From positions 1,674,001 through 1,738,000 of the forward strand of contig NZ_JBGGWB010000001.1 in the NCBI RefSeq assembly GCF_041321155.1: a stretch of DNA of 64,000 bases. The letters run 5' to 3'. A program made the translations under genes and the position numbers. This DNA is from Sphingomonas sp. IW22 (lineage in GTDB: Bacteria; Pseudomonadota; Alphaproteobacteria; Sphingomonadales; Sphingomonadaceae). The first letter of the stretch is position 1, and every line of letters begins with the position of its first letter. This document shows positions 35,527-44,317 of the stretch, in pieces. A model generated the notes under the pieces. That model was not told where the DNA came from, searched no databases, and worked only from the letters and a program-made list of their open reading frames with translations.

Positions 35527-37284
35527 ATGGCGCTGTCTGCTCCTTTCGTCCTGCTCGACGATGCGCGTCAAGGCGGCGCGGGCGCACGGCTGTATCGCGC
35601 GCCGCGTGAGATCGTCGTCGCACGCCATGTGGACGCGGTCCTGCCGGCGCTTGAGGCGATCCGTGCGGGGCTGGGCAGGGGGCTGCATGCGGCGGGATTC
35701 GTTGCATATGGTGCGGGCGCGGCATTCGAATCGCGTGCGCCGGCGACGCCGCATGACCCGCTATTATGGTTCGGCCTGTTCGAACGGGCCGAGGCTTTCG
35801 ACATCGCCGACCTGCCCGATCCCCGCAGCGCCTGGGTGGGCGCGGCCGAGCCGGCGATCGACTTCGCCACCTATGCCACGCGGCTGGATCAGGTGCTGGC
35901 GCTGATCCGCGCGGGCGACATCTATCAGGCCAATCTGACCTTCCCCGCGCGGGCGCGGATCATGGGCGATCCGCTGGCCGCCTATGCCCGGTTGCGGCAG
36001 GCGTCGGGCGCGGGGTGGGGCGCCGTGGTGGCGACGGGGGCTGCAACGCATCTGTCGCTGTCGCCGGAGATGTTCTTTTCGCTCAAGGCCGGGCAGCTGA
36101 CCGCGCGACCGATGAAGGGCACCGCGCCGCGCGACTCCGATCCGCGCGTTGATGCCGCCGCCGCGTCGGCGCTGGCCGCTGATCCCAAGCAGCGCGCCGA
36201 AAACCTGATGATCGTCGACCTGATGCGCAACGACCTGTCGCGTGTCGCTCATCCGGGCAGCGTTCGGGTGCCGACCCTGTTCGACGTCGAACATTATCCC
36301 ACGGTCCACCAGATGACATCAACCGTCACGGCGGACCTCGCCCAGGGGCGCGACGCGGTCGACGCGCTGGCGGCGCTGTTCCCATGTGGCTCGATTACCG
36401 GGGCGCCCAAATTGCGCGCGATGCAGGCCATTGCCGGGATCGAGGATCAGCCGCGCGGCCTGTATACCGGTGCGATCGGGCATTTTGTGCCCAACGGCGA
36501 TGCCGCGTTCAATGTGGCGATCCGCACCCTGACGCTCCCTGCCGGGGCCGCGCACGCGACGCTGGGGCTGGGTTCGGGAATCGTCGCCGATTCGTCCGCA
36601 TCTGCCGAATGGGCGGAGTGCCTGGCCAAGGGCGCCTTTCTGACGGCGGGTGGACGCCGTTTCGACCTGATTGAAACGATGCGCTTCGACCCGCTTGACG
36701 GCGTGCTGCTGCTTGAGCGGCATCTTGAGCGGATGCGCAACAGTGCCCGCACCTTCGGCTTTGCGTTCGACCGGCATCTGGCCCGCAACGAATTGCAGGT
36801 CGCGACCTTTCGCTTGAGGGCACCGGCGCGGGTGCGCCTGCTCGTTTCACGCGAAGGGGCGATGGCGATCGAGAGCGCTCCGCTTCCGTCCGCGCCAACA
36901 GGGCCGATGAATGTCGCGCTCGTGCCGCTGCCGGTTCGGCCCGACGATTTCCGCTTGCGGCACAAGATCACCGACCGCGCCTTTTACGATGCCGCGCGCC
37001 GGGCGGCGCGCACTGACGAGGTGGTTTTCGTCGATCCCGACGGCTTTCTCACCGAAGGTAGCTTCACCAACGTCTTTGTCGAACGCGACGGCATTCTCGC
37101 CACGCCGCCGGCGACGCGCGGGCTGCTGCCGGGCGTGCTGCGCGGCGAATTACTGGCGACGGGCCGCGCGGTCGAACGGGATCTGCACGCAGAGGATCTG
37201 GCGGGCGGTTTCATGGTCGGCAATGCGCTGCGTGGACTGGTTTCCGCAGTTACGGTTGCCGCACCGCGACAGGGCAGCTTATAG
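35527..37284 (+). CDS. Fused aminodeoxychorismate synthase component I / aminodeoxychorismate lyase (PabB-PabC)
   Basis: A 585-residue fusion for p-aminobenzoate in folate synthesis. The chorismate-binding PabB part covers about 1-365, with RAGDIYQANLTF, KGTAPR, the catalytic-region LMRNDLSRV and PCGSITGAPK. The C-terminal aminotransferase class IV part (about 370-585) has RHKITDRAFYDAAR with the PLP lysine region and EGSFTNVF. It would make aminodeoxychorismate and eliminate pyruvate in one polypeptide; the glutaminase PabA must come from elsewhere. The ATG at 35527 begins the conserved domain. Confidence 0.93.
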   Translation: MALSAPFVLLDDARQGGAGARLYRAPREIVVARHVDAVLPALEAIRAGLGRGLHAAGFVAYGAGAAFESRAPATPHDPLLWFGLFERAEAFDIADLPDPRSAWVGAAEPAIDFATYATRLDQVLALIRAGDIYQANLTFPARARIMGDPLAAYARLRQASGAGWGAVVATGAATHLSLSPEMFFSLKAGQLTARPMKGTAPRDSDPRVDAAAASALAADPKQRAENLMIVDLMRNDLSRVAHPGSVRVPTLFDVEHYPTVHQMTSTVTADLAQGRDAVDALAALFPCGSITGAPKLRAMQAIAGIEDQPRGLYTGAIGHFVPNGDAAFNVAIRTLTLPAGAAHATLGLGSGIVADSSASAEWAECLAKGAFLTAGGRRFDLIETMRFDPLDGVLLLERHLERMRNSARTFGFAFDRHLARNELQVATFRLRAPARVRLLVSREGAMAIESAPLPSAPTGPMNVALVPLPVRPDDFRLRHKITDRAFYDAARRAARTDEVVFVDPDGFLTEGSFTNVFVERDGILATPPATRGLLPGVLRGELLATGRAVERDLHAEDLAGGFMVGNALRGLVSAVTVAAPRQGSL

Positions 37285-37318
37285 GCGCGCGCGAACGCAC
37301 CTCCGAAAGCCTGAAACC

Positions 37319-38518
37319 ATGACGCCTTCAACTGCCCTTGGCCGCATCCAGCCTTCCGCCACGCTCGCGATGACGTCGCGCGTGCTGGACCTGAAGCGTC
37401 AGGGCATTGACGTGATTGGCCTGGGCGCGGGCGAGCCGGATTTCGACACGCCGGATTTCGTCAAGGAAGCTGCCATTCAGGCGATCCGCGACGGCAAGAC
37501 CAAATATACCAATGTGGACGGCACGGCTGAGCTGAAGGCCGCGATCGTCGCCAAATTCGCGCGCGACAACGCCCTGACCTATACCCCCGATCAGGTCAGC
37601 GTGAATGTCGGCGGCAAGCACACGCTGTTCAATGCGCTGGTTGCAACCATCGATCCCGGCGACGAAGTGATCGTGCCCGCGCCCTATTGGGTCAGCTATC
37701 CCGACATCGTTCAGTTCGCGGGCGGCAAGCCCGTGTTCGTCGCGGCCGGTTCGGACCAGAATTACAAGGTGACGCCCGACCAGATCGAGGCGGCGATCAC
37801 ACAGAATACCAAGTGGCTGATCCTGAATTCGCCGTCCAACCCCACGGGCGCGGCCTATAGCGCCGATGAACTGCGCGCGATCGGTAAGGTACTGGAACGG
37901 CACCCGCATGTCTGGGTCATGGCCGACGACATGTATGAACACATCACCTATGACGGGTTCGAATTCGCGACCATCGCACAGGTCGTGCCGTCGCTGTACG
38001 ACCGCACGCTGACGGTAAATGGTTGTTCAAAGGCATATTCGATGACCGGCTGGCGTATCGGTTTCGCGGCGGGCGCACCCTGGCTGATCAAGGCGATGGC
38101 CAAGCTTCAGTCGCAATCGACATCCAACCCCTGCTCGATCGCCCAGGCGGCGGCGACGGCGGCGCTGTCGGGCGACCAGTCGTTCCTCAAGGATCGGGCG
38201 GCTGCGTTCCAGAAGCGCCGGGATCTGGTGGTCGGCATGCTGAACGCGATTCCGGGCGTGAACTGCCCGACGCCGGAAGGTGCCTTCTACGTCTATCCCG
38301 ACCTGTCTGGCGTGATCGGCAAGACCACGCCCAAGGGCGAGGTGCTGGACAGCGACGAAAAGATCGTCGGCTATCTGCTGGACGAAGGGCGCGTGGCGGC
38401 TGTGCATGGTGCGGCGTTCGGCCTGTCGCCCGCCCTGCGGATCAGTTACGCGACCAGCGACGAAGTGCTGCGCACCGCGTGCGAGCGAATTGGTGAGGCG
38501 ATCGCAGCCTGTCGCTGA
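37319..38518 (+). CDS. Aspartate-type pyridoxal phosphate aminotransferase
   Basis: A class I aminotransferase (AspC/AAT I-beta type), 399 residues, that interconverts aspartate or a related amino acid and its keto acid. It shows GLGAGEPDFDTPDFV near the N-terminus, KYTNVDGTAELK and LNSPSNPTGAAYS. The PLP lysine lies in NGCSKAYSMTGWRIGF and the substrate arginine near LRISYATS. It could also use prephenate, as some members do. It is 34 bases after the PabBC gene and is followed by a structured gap. Confidence 0.93.
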   Translation: MTPSTALGRIQPSATLAMTSRVLDLKRQGIDVIGLGAGEPDFDTPDFVKEAAIQAIRDGKTKYTNVDGTAELKAAIVAKFARDNALTYTPDQVSVNVGGKHTLFNALVATIDPGDEVIVPAPYWVSYPDIVQFAGGKPVFVAAGSDQNYKVTPDQIEAAITQNTKWLILNSPSNPTGAAYSADELRAIGKVLERHPHVWVMADDMYEHITYDGFEFATIAQVVPSLYDRTLTVNGCSKAYSMTGWRIGFAAGAPWLIKAMAKLQSQSTSNPCSIAQAAATAALSGDQSFLKDRAAAFQKRRDLVVGMLNAIPGVNCPTPEGAFYVYPDLSGVIGKTTPKGEVLDSDEKIVGYLLDEGRVAAVHGAAFGLSPALRISYATSDEVLRTACERIGEAIAACR

Positions 38519-38568
38519 TCCCCCGATGAACGGGCGCGCCAGCGCCGGTTAAACTCGAATCACTATGA

Positions 38569-38636
38569 ATGGCCGGCAAGCGGGCGGTGCGCCGCCCGCG
38601 ACATGTTTCGGGCGGACGCTCGTGTCGGCCGGCCAT
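38569..38636 (+). other. Possible three-helix RNA structure upstream of a 53-residue ORF
   Basis: A closing helix ATGGCCGGC (38569-38577) with GCCGGCCAT (38628-38636), 9 perfect pairs, encloses a perfect 8-pair hairpin (38580-38587 with 38592-38599, loop TGCG). A second arm GACATG (38600-38605) pairs with CGTGTC (38621-38626). The ribosome binding site AAAGGAC follows at once. It is not a classic terminator because no T-run follows. GC-rich DNA folds easily, so this is a candidate only. Confidence 0.4.
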
Positions 38637-38649
38637 AAAGGACAAGACG

Positions 38650-38811
38650 ATGTTGCGTTTCCTTCGCGCCGGGTACGTCCGGCATTTCCTGTCAGGCTTT
38701 GCGCTTGGTGCTGCCGGGCTGTTCGCCGTGCAACTGGCTCAGCCCGAAGATCAGCCGATGTTCCCGCCCGTTGCCGAAGCGTCGGCTGACCCGGTCGCTG
38801 CGGTCAGCTGA
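38650..38811 (+). CDS. Small hypothetical membrane or exported protein
   Basis: A 53-residue protein with a basic start (MLRFLRAGYVRH), one hydrophobic stretch (FLSGFALGAAGLFAVQLA, about 13-30) and a Pro/Ala-rich acidic tail, so it is probably a single-pass membrane or exported peptide. AAAGGAC lies seven bases before the ATG. Not a family I recognise. It sits right behind the folded leader and overlaps the convergent small gene by 8 bases. Confidence 0.6.
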   Translation: MLRFLRAGYVRHFLSGFALGAAGLFAVQLAQPEDQPMFPPVAEASADPVAAVS

Positions 38812-38986
38812 CGCGCGAGCCTTCGACGGCGCGGCGGGCCCATTGGAATAGCGGCCGCGTCGCCATGGCACCTTCATCAGCGCGGATCTGATTTCTGATC
38901 GACTCCGCAAAACGCTGGATTTCGGATTCGTCCAGCTGGCGCGCATCGCGCACCGCTTCGACAAGCAGCGGATGGAAGATGCTCAC
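38804..38986 (-). CDS. Small hypothetical protein
   Basis: A 60-residue helical, charged protein beginning (M)SIFHPLLVEAVRDARQL and ending in ATRPLFQWARRAVEGSRVS. The GTG at 38986 has GAGAG upstream; another GTG nine bases earlier is possible. Base composition at the third codon position looks coding, but there is no homology I can name. Its function is unknown and it could be spurious. Confidence 0.45.
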   Translation of the reverse strand: MSIFHPLLVEAVRDARQLDESEIQRFAESIRNQIRADEGAMATRPLFQWARRAVEGSRVS

Positions 38987-39120
38987 GGCGATCACTCTCG
39001 AATTCGGTTACAGGCCCCGAGACTAAACGCACTTGGCGTCGAACATGTTGCAACGGTTCGACGTTTTCATGTCGCCCGCACAATCTTTTTTAAGGGCTCG
39101 CACCACCCCATATCGGGGAC

Positions 39121-39780
39121 ATGAAAAAGCCGCTGATCGGATTGGCCCTGGGTGGCGCTGCGCTACTGGCATTTCTCGCGACGCCGGGACATGCGGAGCG
39201 CGCCGTGCCGATCCCCGCCGCAAGCATCGACGTGCCGCCGTCAGGCACCCGCGCCGTGGCCGTGCTGGCCGGTGGTTGCTTCTGGGGCATGGAAGCAGTG
39301 TTCGAGCAGGTGCGTGGCGTCGCCGATGTAACCAGCGGCTATGCCGGTGGTGATGCCGCTAGCGCCAACTATGCCGCCGTGTCGACCGAACGCACGCGCC
39401 ATGCTGAAGCGATTCGCATCACCTATGATCCGCGACAGGTCAGCTATGCCACGTTGCTGCGCGTCTATTTCTCGGTCGCGCATGATCCGACCCAACTGAA
39501 CCGCCAGGGCCCGGATCGTGGCCCCAGCTATCGCTCGGCCATTTTTCCGCAGTCTAAAGAGCAGCTGAACGTCGCGCGGCGCTATATCGCCGAACTGGGC
39601 CGCACCAAGAGCTGGAGCGCGCCAATCGTCACCAGGATCGAGTCGGGCCGTTTTTATCCGGCAGAGGCCTATCATCAGGATTTCGCCCGCCGAAACCCGC
39701 GGCACCCGTATATCGTGCGGTGGGACCGGCCGAAGGTGGCGGCGTTCCGCACAGCCTTTCCAAACTTGATACGCAGCTGA
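39121..39780 (+). CDS. msrA: Exported peptide-methionine (S)-S-oxide reductase MsrA
   Basis: MsrA reduces the S epimer of methionine sulfoxide. The 219-residue protein has an N-terminal signal peptide (hydrophobic 4-21, then PGHA), so it is periplasmic. Catalytic C53 lies in GGCFWGMEAVF. FSVAHDPTQLNRQGPDRGPSYRS and the terminal AEAYHQDF are family features. The ribosome binding site GGGGAC could pair with CCCC nine bases upstream. MsrB, by contrast, is cytoplasmic and 17 kb away. Confidence 0.94.
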   Translation: MKKPLIGLALGGAALLAFLATPGHAERAVPIPAASIDVPPSGTRAVAVLAGGCFWGMEAVFEQVRGVADVTSGYAGGDAASANYAAVSTERTRHAEAIRITYDPRQVSYATLLRVYFSVAHDPTQLNRQGPDRGPSYRSAIFPQSKEQLNVARRYIAELGRTKSWSAPIVTRIESGRFYPAEAYHQDFARRNPRHPYIVRWDRPKVAAFRTAFPNLIRS

Positions 39781-39783
39781 AAC

Positions 39784-39808
39784 GAAACTTTTCTCGCTGC
39801 GGCGCGTC
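39784..39808 (+). promoter_or_regulatory. Possible EcfG (general stress sigma factor) promoter
   Basis: GAAAC-N16-CGTC resembles the EcfG consensus GGAAC-N16/17-CGTT with two mismatches. It ends 27 bases before the csbD-like start, a gene class often under general stress control. Confidence 0.4.
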
Positions 39809-39835
39809 ATATCTCCAACTGCGGGAGATTTGACG

Positions 39836-40114
39836 ATGAACGAGAATATTGTCGAAGGCGCCGTGCGCGAAATGGGCGGCAATGTGAAGAAGGCGGTGGG
39901 TGACATCGCCGAGGACCGCGAGCTTCAGGCTGAGGGTGCGGGCGATGCGGCTGGTGGCCGGGCGCAGAAGTCGCTGGGCCATCTTCAGGCTGCTGTCGAG
40001 GATACGCTTGCCCCGGCAATCGACTTTGCCCGGCGCCAGCCGCTGGCGGCATTGGGGATTGCGGCGGCGGCGGGTGCTGCGCTGTTCGCGGCGTTCGGAC
40101 GCAAGCCGAACTGA
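39836..40114 (+). CDS. CsbD-like stress protein with C-terminal hydrophobic segment
   Basis: A 92-residue protein. The N-terminal half is a CsbD-like helical region (about 3-50) with NIVEGAVREMGGNVKKAVGDIAED. A linker and a hydrophobic segment (LAALGIAAAAGAALFAAF, about 70-88) precede a basic end, which suggests membrane association as in ElaB/YqjD-type proteins. GGGAGA precedes the ATG by eight bases. A possible EcfG promoter lies just upstream. Its function is unknown, but it is stress-linked in relatives. Confidence 0.82.
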   Translation: MNENIVEGAVREMGGNVKKAVGDIAEDRELQAEGAGDAAGGRAQKSLGHLQAAVEDTLAPAIDFARRQPLAALGIAAAAGAALFAAFGRKPN

Positions 40115-40131
40115 TTTAAGCCGATGAAAAG

Positions 40132-40169
40132 AAAGGGGCGCCGCCGGGATGATCCGGCGGCGCCCCTTT
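40132..40169. terminator. Bidirectional intrinsic terminator
   Basis: A 16-base-pair perfect stem (AAAGGGGCGCCGCCGG with its complement) with loop GATGAT lies between the convergent csbD-like and ppa genes. The A/T runs at the base serve both directions. Confidence 0.9.
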
Positions 40170-40173
40170 CACG

Positions 40174-40755
40174 TCAGTCGTCGCGGCCGGGAACGTCGTG
40201 GTTCATCGGCTCCGCGCCCTTTGCCTTTTCGGCATTGTAGCGCTCAATCGCTTCCAGCGTGATCCGGCGCGCTTCGTCGCGGTCGCCCCAGGTGCCGACA
40301 CGCACCCACTTCATCTTCTCCAGATCCTTATAATGGGTGAAGAAGTGCTCGATCTGCTGAAACACGATTTCGGGCAGATCTTCCTTGCTGCCCACGTTCG
40401 AATAATAGGGGAATGTCTGGTCGACGGGAACGCAGACCAGCTTTTCGTCGCCGCCGGCCTCGTCCTCAAGGTTCAGCACCGCGATCGGGCGAGCGCGCAC
40501 GACACAGCCGGGGATGAACGGGCTGCGCGCCACGACCAGCGCGTCCAGAGGGTCGCCATCGGGGCTGAGCGTGTGCGGCACGAACCCGTAATTGGCCGGG
40601 TAGCGCATCGGCGTATGCAGGATGCGGTCGACGAACAGCGCGCCCGATTCCTTGTCGAACTCGTACTTCACGGGTTCGCCGCCGGTGGGCACTTCGATGA
40701 TGACGTTCAGATCGTCAGGCGGCGACTTGCCGACGGGCACCTTGTCGATACGCAT
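40174..40755 (-). CDS. ppa: Inorganic pyrophosphatase
   Basis: A family I soluble pyrophosphatase that hydrolyses PPi to drive biosynthesis. The 193-residue protein from the ATG at 40755 (MRIDKVPVG) shows EVPTGGEPVKYEFDK, YPANYGFVPHT and the metal signature DGDPLDALV, where the catalytic aspartates lie. Normal length. A TTG 21 bases upstream is in frame but less likely. It sits between two hairpins and is transcribed alone. Confidence 0.97.
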   Translation of the reverse strand: MRIDKVPVGKSPPDDLNVIIEVPTGGEPVKYEFDKESGALFVDRILHTPMRYPANYGFVPHTLSPDGDPLDALVVARSPFIPGCVVRARPIAVLNLEDEAGGDEKLVCVPVDQTFPYYSNVGSKEDLPEIVFQQIEHFFTHYKDLEKMKWVRVGTWGDRDEARRITLEAIERYNAEKAKGAEPMNHDVPGRDD

Positions 40756-40810
40756 GTTGGGGTTCGCTCCCTGCAAAGCAAAGTTAATCGGCGGTTGCGA
40801 ATACGCCTTT

Positions 40811-40839
40811 GGTGCGGCGCGTCAACGTCGCGCCGCACC
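40811..40839 (-). terminator. Hairpin after the M61 peptidase gene
   Basis: GGTGCGGCGCG pairs perfectly with CGCGCCGCACC over a 7-base loop, 15 bases after the stop at 40854. There is no U-tract, so it may end transcription inefficiently or protect the 3' end. Confidence 0.55.
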
Positions 40840-40853
40840 ATGGATGTCCCGAT

Positions 40854-42764
40854 TCAGCGCGCCGCGAGGAGCCGGTCCAGCCCGCTTTCGCCGCTGCCGA
40901 TCTTTTCGGCGCGCGGATAACGCAGCCCACCGCGATAATCGAGCGTCACTTCGCGGTAGCGGTCATCGTGCTTTAGCATCAGCTTGATCGGTGCCTGTCC
41001 GCCCTTGTTCGCGGTGACCGCCGCCTTCAGCACTTCGGGGGTATAGGCATCGCCGTTCACCGACACGACGTTGGTCGCCACATCGATATCCGAATCGAAT
41101 GCAGGGCTGTCCCAGCGCACGCTGGTGACATTGCCGTCCTTGCCCAGCGTCATGCCCAGCGAATAGAAGAAGTCGGCCGAGCCTTCGCGCTCCGCGCTCT
41201 TCAGATAGGGCGACTGATCCTCGGTATAGACGATGCGATAGCCGTTCTTTTCGAACCCGGCGAGCGGCGCGCGCTTTGACGTTTCATAGACCCGCTCCGT
41301 CAGGAAAGCGCGCCAATCATAGGGCTGCACACCCTCAAGCGTCTTGACCACATCGTCGAACTGATAGGTCAGAACACCCCAGTCGCCGTCACGCATCCCG
41401 AAAAAGGCGCGCGCGAAATCGTCCATCGATTTGCGGCCGCCGGAAAGCTCGCGCAGCTTGGCATCGGCCTCCAGCCAGATCAGCAGGCCTTCATTGTAGT
41501 AATCCTCGCTCCGCTGCCAGCTGACCCAGCCCTTGGGCCGGCGGGCCGAGATGATCGGATCATTGGTCGTGTCGATCAGCGGGCGCCATTCGCGGCCGGG
41601 ACGGTTGTCCAGGCTGGCGCCAATGGCGGCCAGCATGTCGAGCGTATCCTGCTTCGACACCAGCCCCGAACGCGCCTGCAGGACATAGCCCCAGAACTGG
41701 GTTTGCCCTTCATACACCCACAGCAGCGAATCTCGCATCGGCGTCTTGAAATCCGGCGTCCACAGATCGGCACCGCGACGGTATTTGCCGTTCCAGCTGT
41801 GCGTCATTTCGTGTGGCAACAGGTTGCGGCGGCCGGGGCCGTCATTCCACTTGGTGAAATAACCCGGCGTCACGCCGTTTTCGGAGCTGCGATGATGCTC
41901 CAGGCCAATGCCGCCCATTTCGTCGGTGATCGCCAGCAGGAACTCGTAATGGTCGTAATGCTGCGCGCCGAACAGCTTGACCGCCTGTTCCACCAGACGG
42001 CGGTGCGCAGCGATCTGATCGGGAGTTGCTTCCAGTTCGGACGCCTTGTCGGCAAAGACGTTCAGGTCGACCTGATCCGACAGCTTGAATTCGCGATAGT
42101 GGCGCCCGGCAAACACCGGCGAGTCCTGAAGCGTCTCATAGCTGGTCTGCTGATAGGCATAGGTCGAGCCGTTATGCGTCGACGGCAGGCCCGACGCAGC
42201 AGTCCAGCCGGCGGGATATTTCACCGTTGCCTGAATGGGGATGCGCCGGGTGAAATAGCCGGCGGGATAGAGGCTGACCGATTCCCATTGCAGGTTCAGC
42301 ATGTTGGGCGCCACGGCCACGCGGCCCTGATCGGGCTTGGTCGCCGACAGGAACTCAAAGCTCGCCTCGACCGATCGGACACCCGCAGGCACATCGAAGT
42401 GAAAGGCATAGACATCGGACGGATCGCGCCGCCACGGCAGCACGCGGTTGCCGGCGCGAATGGTCAGGCCCGACAGCTTTTCAATCTGCCCGCGCGGCGC
42501 GTGATTGCCCGGGAGCCATTCCGGCATCAGCAGCGTCATGCGACCCGTTTCGGCAACAGGGATCGTTTCCTTGACCCGGAAGATCGCCTGGCGAATGTCG
42601 GTTGCATCGACCTCCAGCTTGATGACGCCGGGATAATCGACGTCACGCGGGGCAGGAATTGTCTGCTCGAACGGCAGCGGCTGGGGCATCGAATTGCCGC
42701 TCTGCTGAGCGATTGCGGCGGATGAAGCGAGCAAAAGGGCGGCGAACGCAAACCGACGGTGCAT
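40854..42764 (-). CDS. Exported M61 family metallopeptidase with PDZ domain
   Basis: A 636-residue glycyl-aminopeptidase-type (M61) enzyme with a signal peptide (residues 1-19, ending AIAQQ). The zinc site is HEMTHSW (H318, E319, H322) with E352 in YEGQTQFWG as the third ligand. The N-terminal beta domain covers about 40-230, and a PDZ-like domain (about 530-620) shows LGMTLGKDGNVTSVRWDSPAFD. It probably cleaves N-terminal residues from peptides in the periplasm. It stands alone. Confidence 0.93.
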   Translation of the reverse strand: MHRRFAFAALLLASSAAIAQQSGNSMPQPLPFEQTIPAPRDVDYPGVIKLEVDATDIRQAIFRVKETIPVAETGRMTLLMPEWLPGNHAPRGQIEKLSGLTIRAGNRVLPWRRDPSDVYAFHFDVPAGVRSVEASFEFLSATKPDQGRVAVAPNMLNLQWESVSLYPAGYFTRRIPIQATVKYPAGWTAASGLPSTHNGSTYAYQQTSYETLQDSPVFAGRHYREFKLSDQVDLNVFADKASELEATPDQIAAHRRLVEQAVKLFGAQHYDHYEFLLAITDEMGGIGLEHHRSSENGVTPGYFTKWNDGPGRRNLLPHEMTHSWNGKYRRGADLWTPDFKTPMRDSLLWVYEGQTQFWGYVLQARSGLVSKQDTLDMLAAIGASLDNRPGREWRPLIDTTNDPIISARRPKGWVSWQRSEDYYNEGLLIWLEADAKLRELSGGRKSMDDFARAFFGMRDGDWGVLTYQFDDVVKTLEGVQPYDWRAFLTERVYETSKRAPLAGFEKNGYRIVYTEDQSPYLKSAEREGSADFFYSLGMTLGKDGNVTSVRWDSPAFDSDIDVATNVVSVNGDAYTPEVLKAAVTANKGGQAPIKLMLKHDDRYREVTLDYRGGLRYPRAEKIGSGESGLDRLLAAR

Positions 42765-42904
42765 GATTGCCTTTCCGAAGAGGGGGAGAGGGAAGATCGG
42801 ATGGCCGCAGTAAAGACCCCTCCGGCCGCAATCACAAGTCGGTTTCGGGTGATATTATCTCGACCGGCACTGCCGTCCGTGGTCTGGCAGCGCCGGATCA
42901 GCCG

Positions 42905-44278
42905 TCAGAAGCGGTTTTCGGAATAGATTGCGCAGGCATCGCCGTCCCATTTCGCGTGATAGCGGTCGAGCAGCAATTGCGCCGGGACGCGTCCGGTGCG
43001 GACGATTTCGTGCAGGGGCGCGAGGAAGCCGGTTTCGTCGTCGCCCGATGCATTCACCCGCGCGCGTGCGGCCAAGCCGCGATGGGCGATGTCCAGCACG
43101 TCGCCGGCGATGTCGCGCAGCGTGCCGCCGCCCGGCAGCGGCGCGTCGAGCGCGAGGCGCGGCACCGCATTCCTCAGCGCTTCGCGGTCGGTCATCGACC
43201 AGCCCTTGACCAGATCCCACGCCGAATCCAGCGCGCCCTGATCATAGAGCAGGCCCACCCACAAAGCCGGCAACGCACAGATACGGCCCCATGGCCCGCC
43301 GTCGGCGCCGCGCATTTCGAGGAAGGTTTTCAGCCGCACTTCGGGAAAGGCAGTGGACAGATGGTCGGCCCAGTCGTCCATCGTCGGCTTCTCACCGGGC
43401 AGGACGGACAGCTCGCCGTTCAGGAAGTCGCGGAACGACAGACCTGCCGCATCGATATAGCGCCCCTCGCGGTAGACGAAGTACATCGGCACATCGAGCG
43501 CATAGTCGGCATAGCGTTCATAGCCGAAGCCGTCCTCGAACACGAAGGGCAGCATGCCCGTGCGGTGCGGGTCGGTGTCGGACCAGATATGGCTGCGATA
43601 GGACAGCATCCCGTTCGGATGCCCTTCCGTAAGCGGCGAATTGGCGAACAGCGCCGTCGCCAGCGGTTGCAGCGCCAGTCCGACGCGAAATTTCTTCACC
43701 ATGTCGGCTTCGCTGGCATAGTCCAGATTGACCTGAATGGTGCAGGTCCGCAGCATCATGTCGAGGCCCATCGACCCCACGCGCGGCATGTGGCGCAGCA
43801 TGATCGCATAGCGACCCTTGGGCATGACGGGCAGATCGGCACGCGCCTTGTCCGGCCACATGCCGAGGCCCAAGAACCCCAAGCCCAGCTTTTCGCCGAC
43901 AGCCTTCACCTGTTCCAGATGGCGGCCGGTTTCGGCGCATGTCTGGTGCAGGTTTTCCAGCGGCGCGCCCGACAGTTCCAGCTGGCCCGCCGGTTCCAGG
44001 CTGACGGTGCCGTCGGGACCGCTCAGTGCGATAACGTGGCCGTTTTCCTCGACCGGCGTCCAGCCGAACTCGGTCAGCGCCATCAACAGGTCGCGGATGC
44101 CGCCAGGCTCATCATAGGACGGCGCGCGGCAATCGGCGGTGCGATACACGAACTTTTCATGCTCGGTGCCGATGCGCCAGCGTGACGCGGGCTTTTCGCC
44201 GCTTGCGAAATATTCGACCAGCTGCGAGCGATGCTCGATCACCGGCGCGTCGCTGACCGAAACCGTCTTGGTGCTCAT
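42905..44278 (-). CDS. gshA: Glutamate-cysteine ligase
   Basis: GshA joins glutamate and cysteine, the rate-limiting step of glutathione synthesis. The 457-residue protein is the alphaproteobacterial/plant type (GCS2-like). It shows WRIGTEHEKF at about 34-43, LEPAGQLELSGAPL, and MLRTCTIQVNLDYASE; the disulfide-region cysteines of plant enzymes are only partly matched. It is 27-39 bases from the EVE gene and likely read with it. Two glutathione S-transferases also lie in this window. Confidence 0.95.
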   Translation of the reverse strand: MSTKTVSVSDAPVIEHRSQLVEYFASGEKPASRWRIGTEHEKFVYRTADCRAPSYDEPGGIRDLLMALTEFGWTPVEENGHVIALSGPDGTVSLEPAGQLELSGAPLENLHQTCAETGRHLEQVKAVGEKLGLGFLGLGMWPDKARADLPVMPKGRYAIMLRHMPRVGSMGLDMMLRTCTIQVNLDYASEADMVKKFRVGLALQPLATALFANSPLTEGHPNGMLSYRSHIWSDTDPHRTGMLPFVFEDGFGYERYADYALDVPMYFVYREGRYIDAAGLSFRDFLNGELSVLPGEKPTMDDWADHLSTAFPEVRLKTFLEMRGADGGPWGRICALPALWVGLLYDQGALDSAWDLVKGWSMTDREALRNAVPRLALDAPLPGGGTLRDIAGDVLDIAHRGLAARARVNASGDDETGFLAPLHEIVRTGRVPAQLLLDRYHAKWDGDACAIYSENRF

Positions 44279-44317
44279 GGCCGCGCCTCTACGCCTGCAC
44301 GCCCGCGCGCGCCAGCG

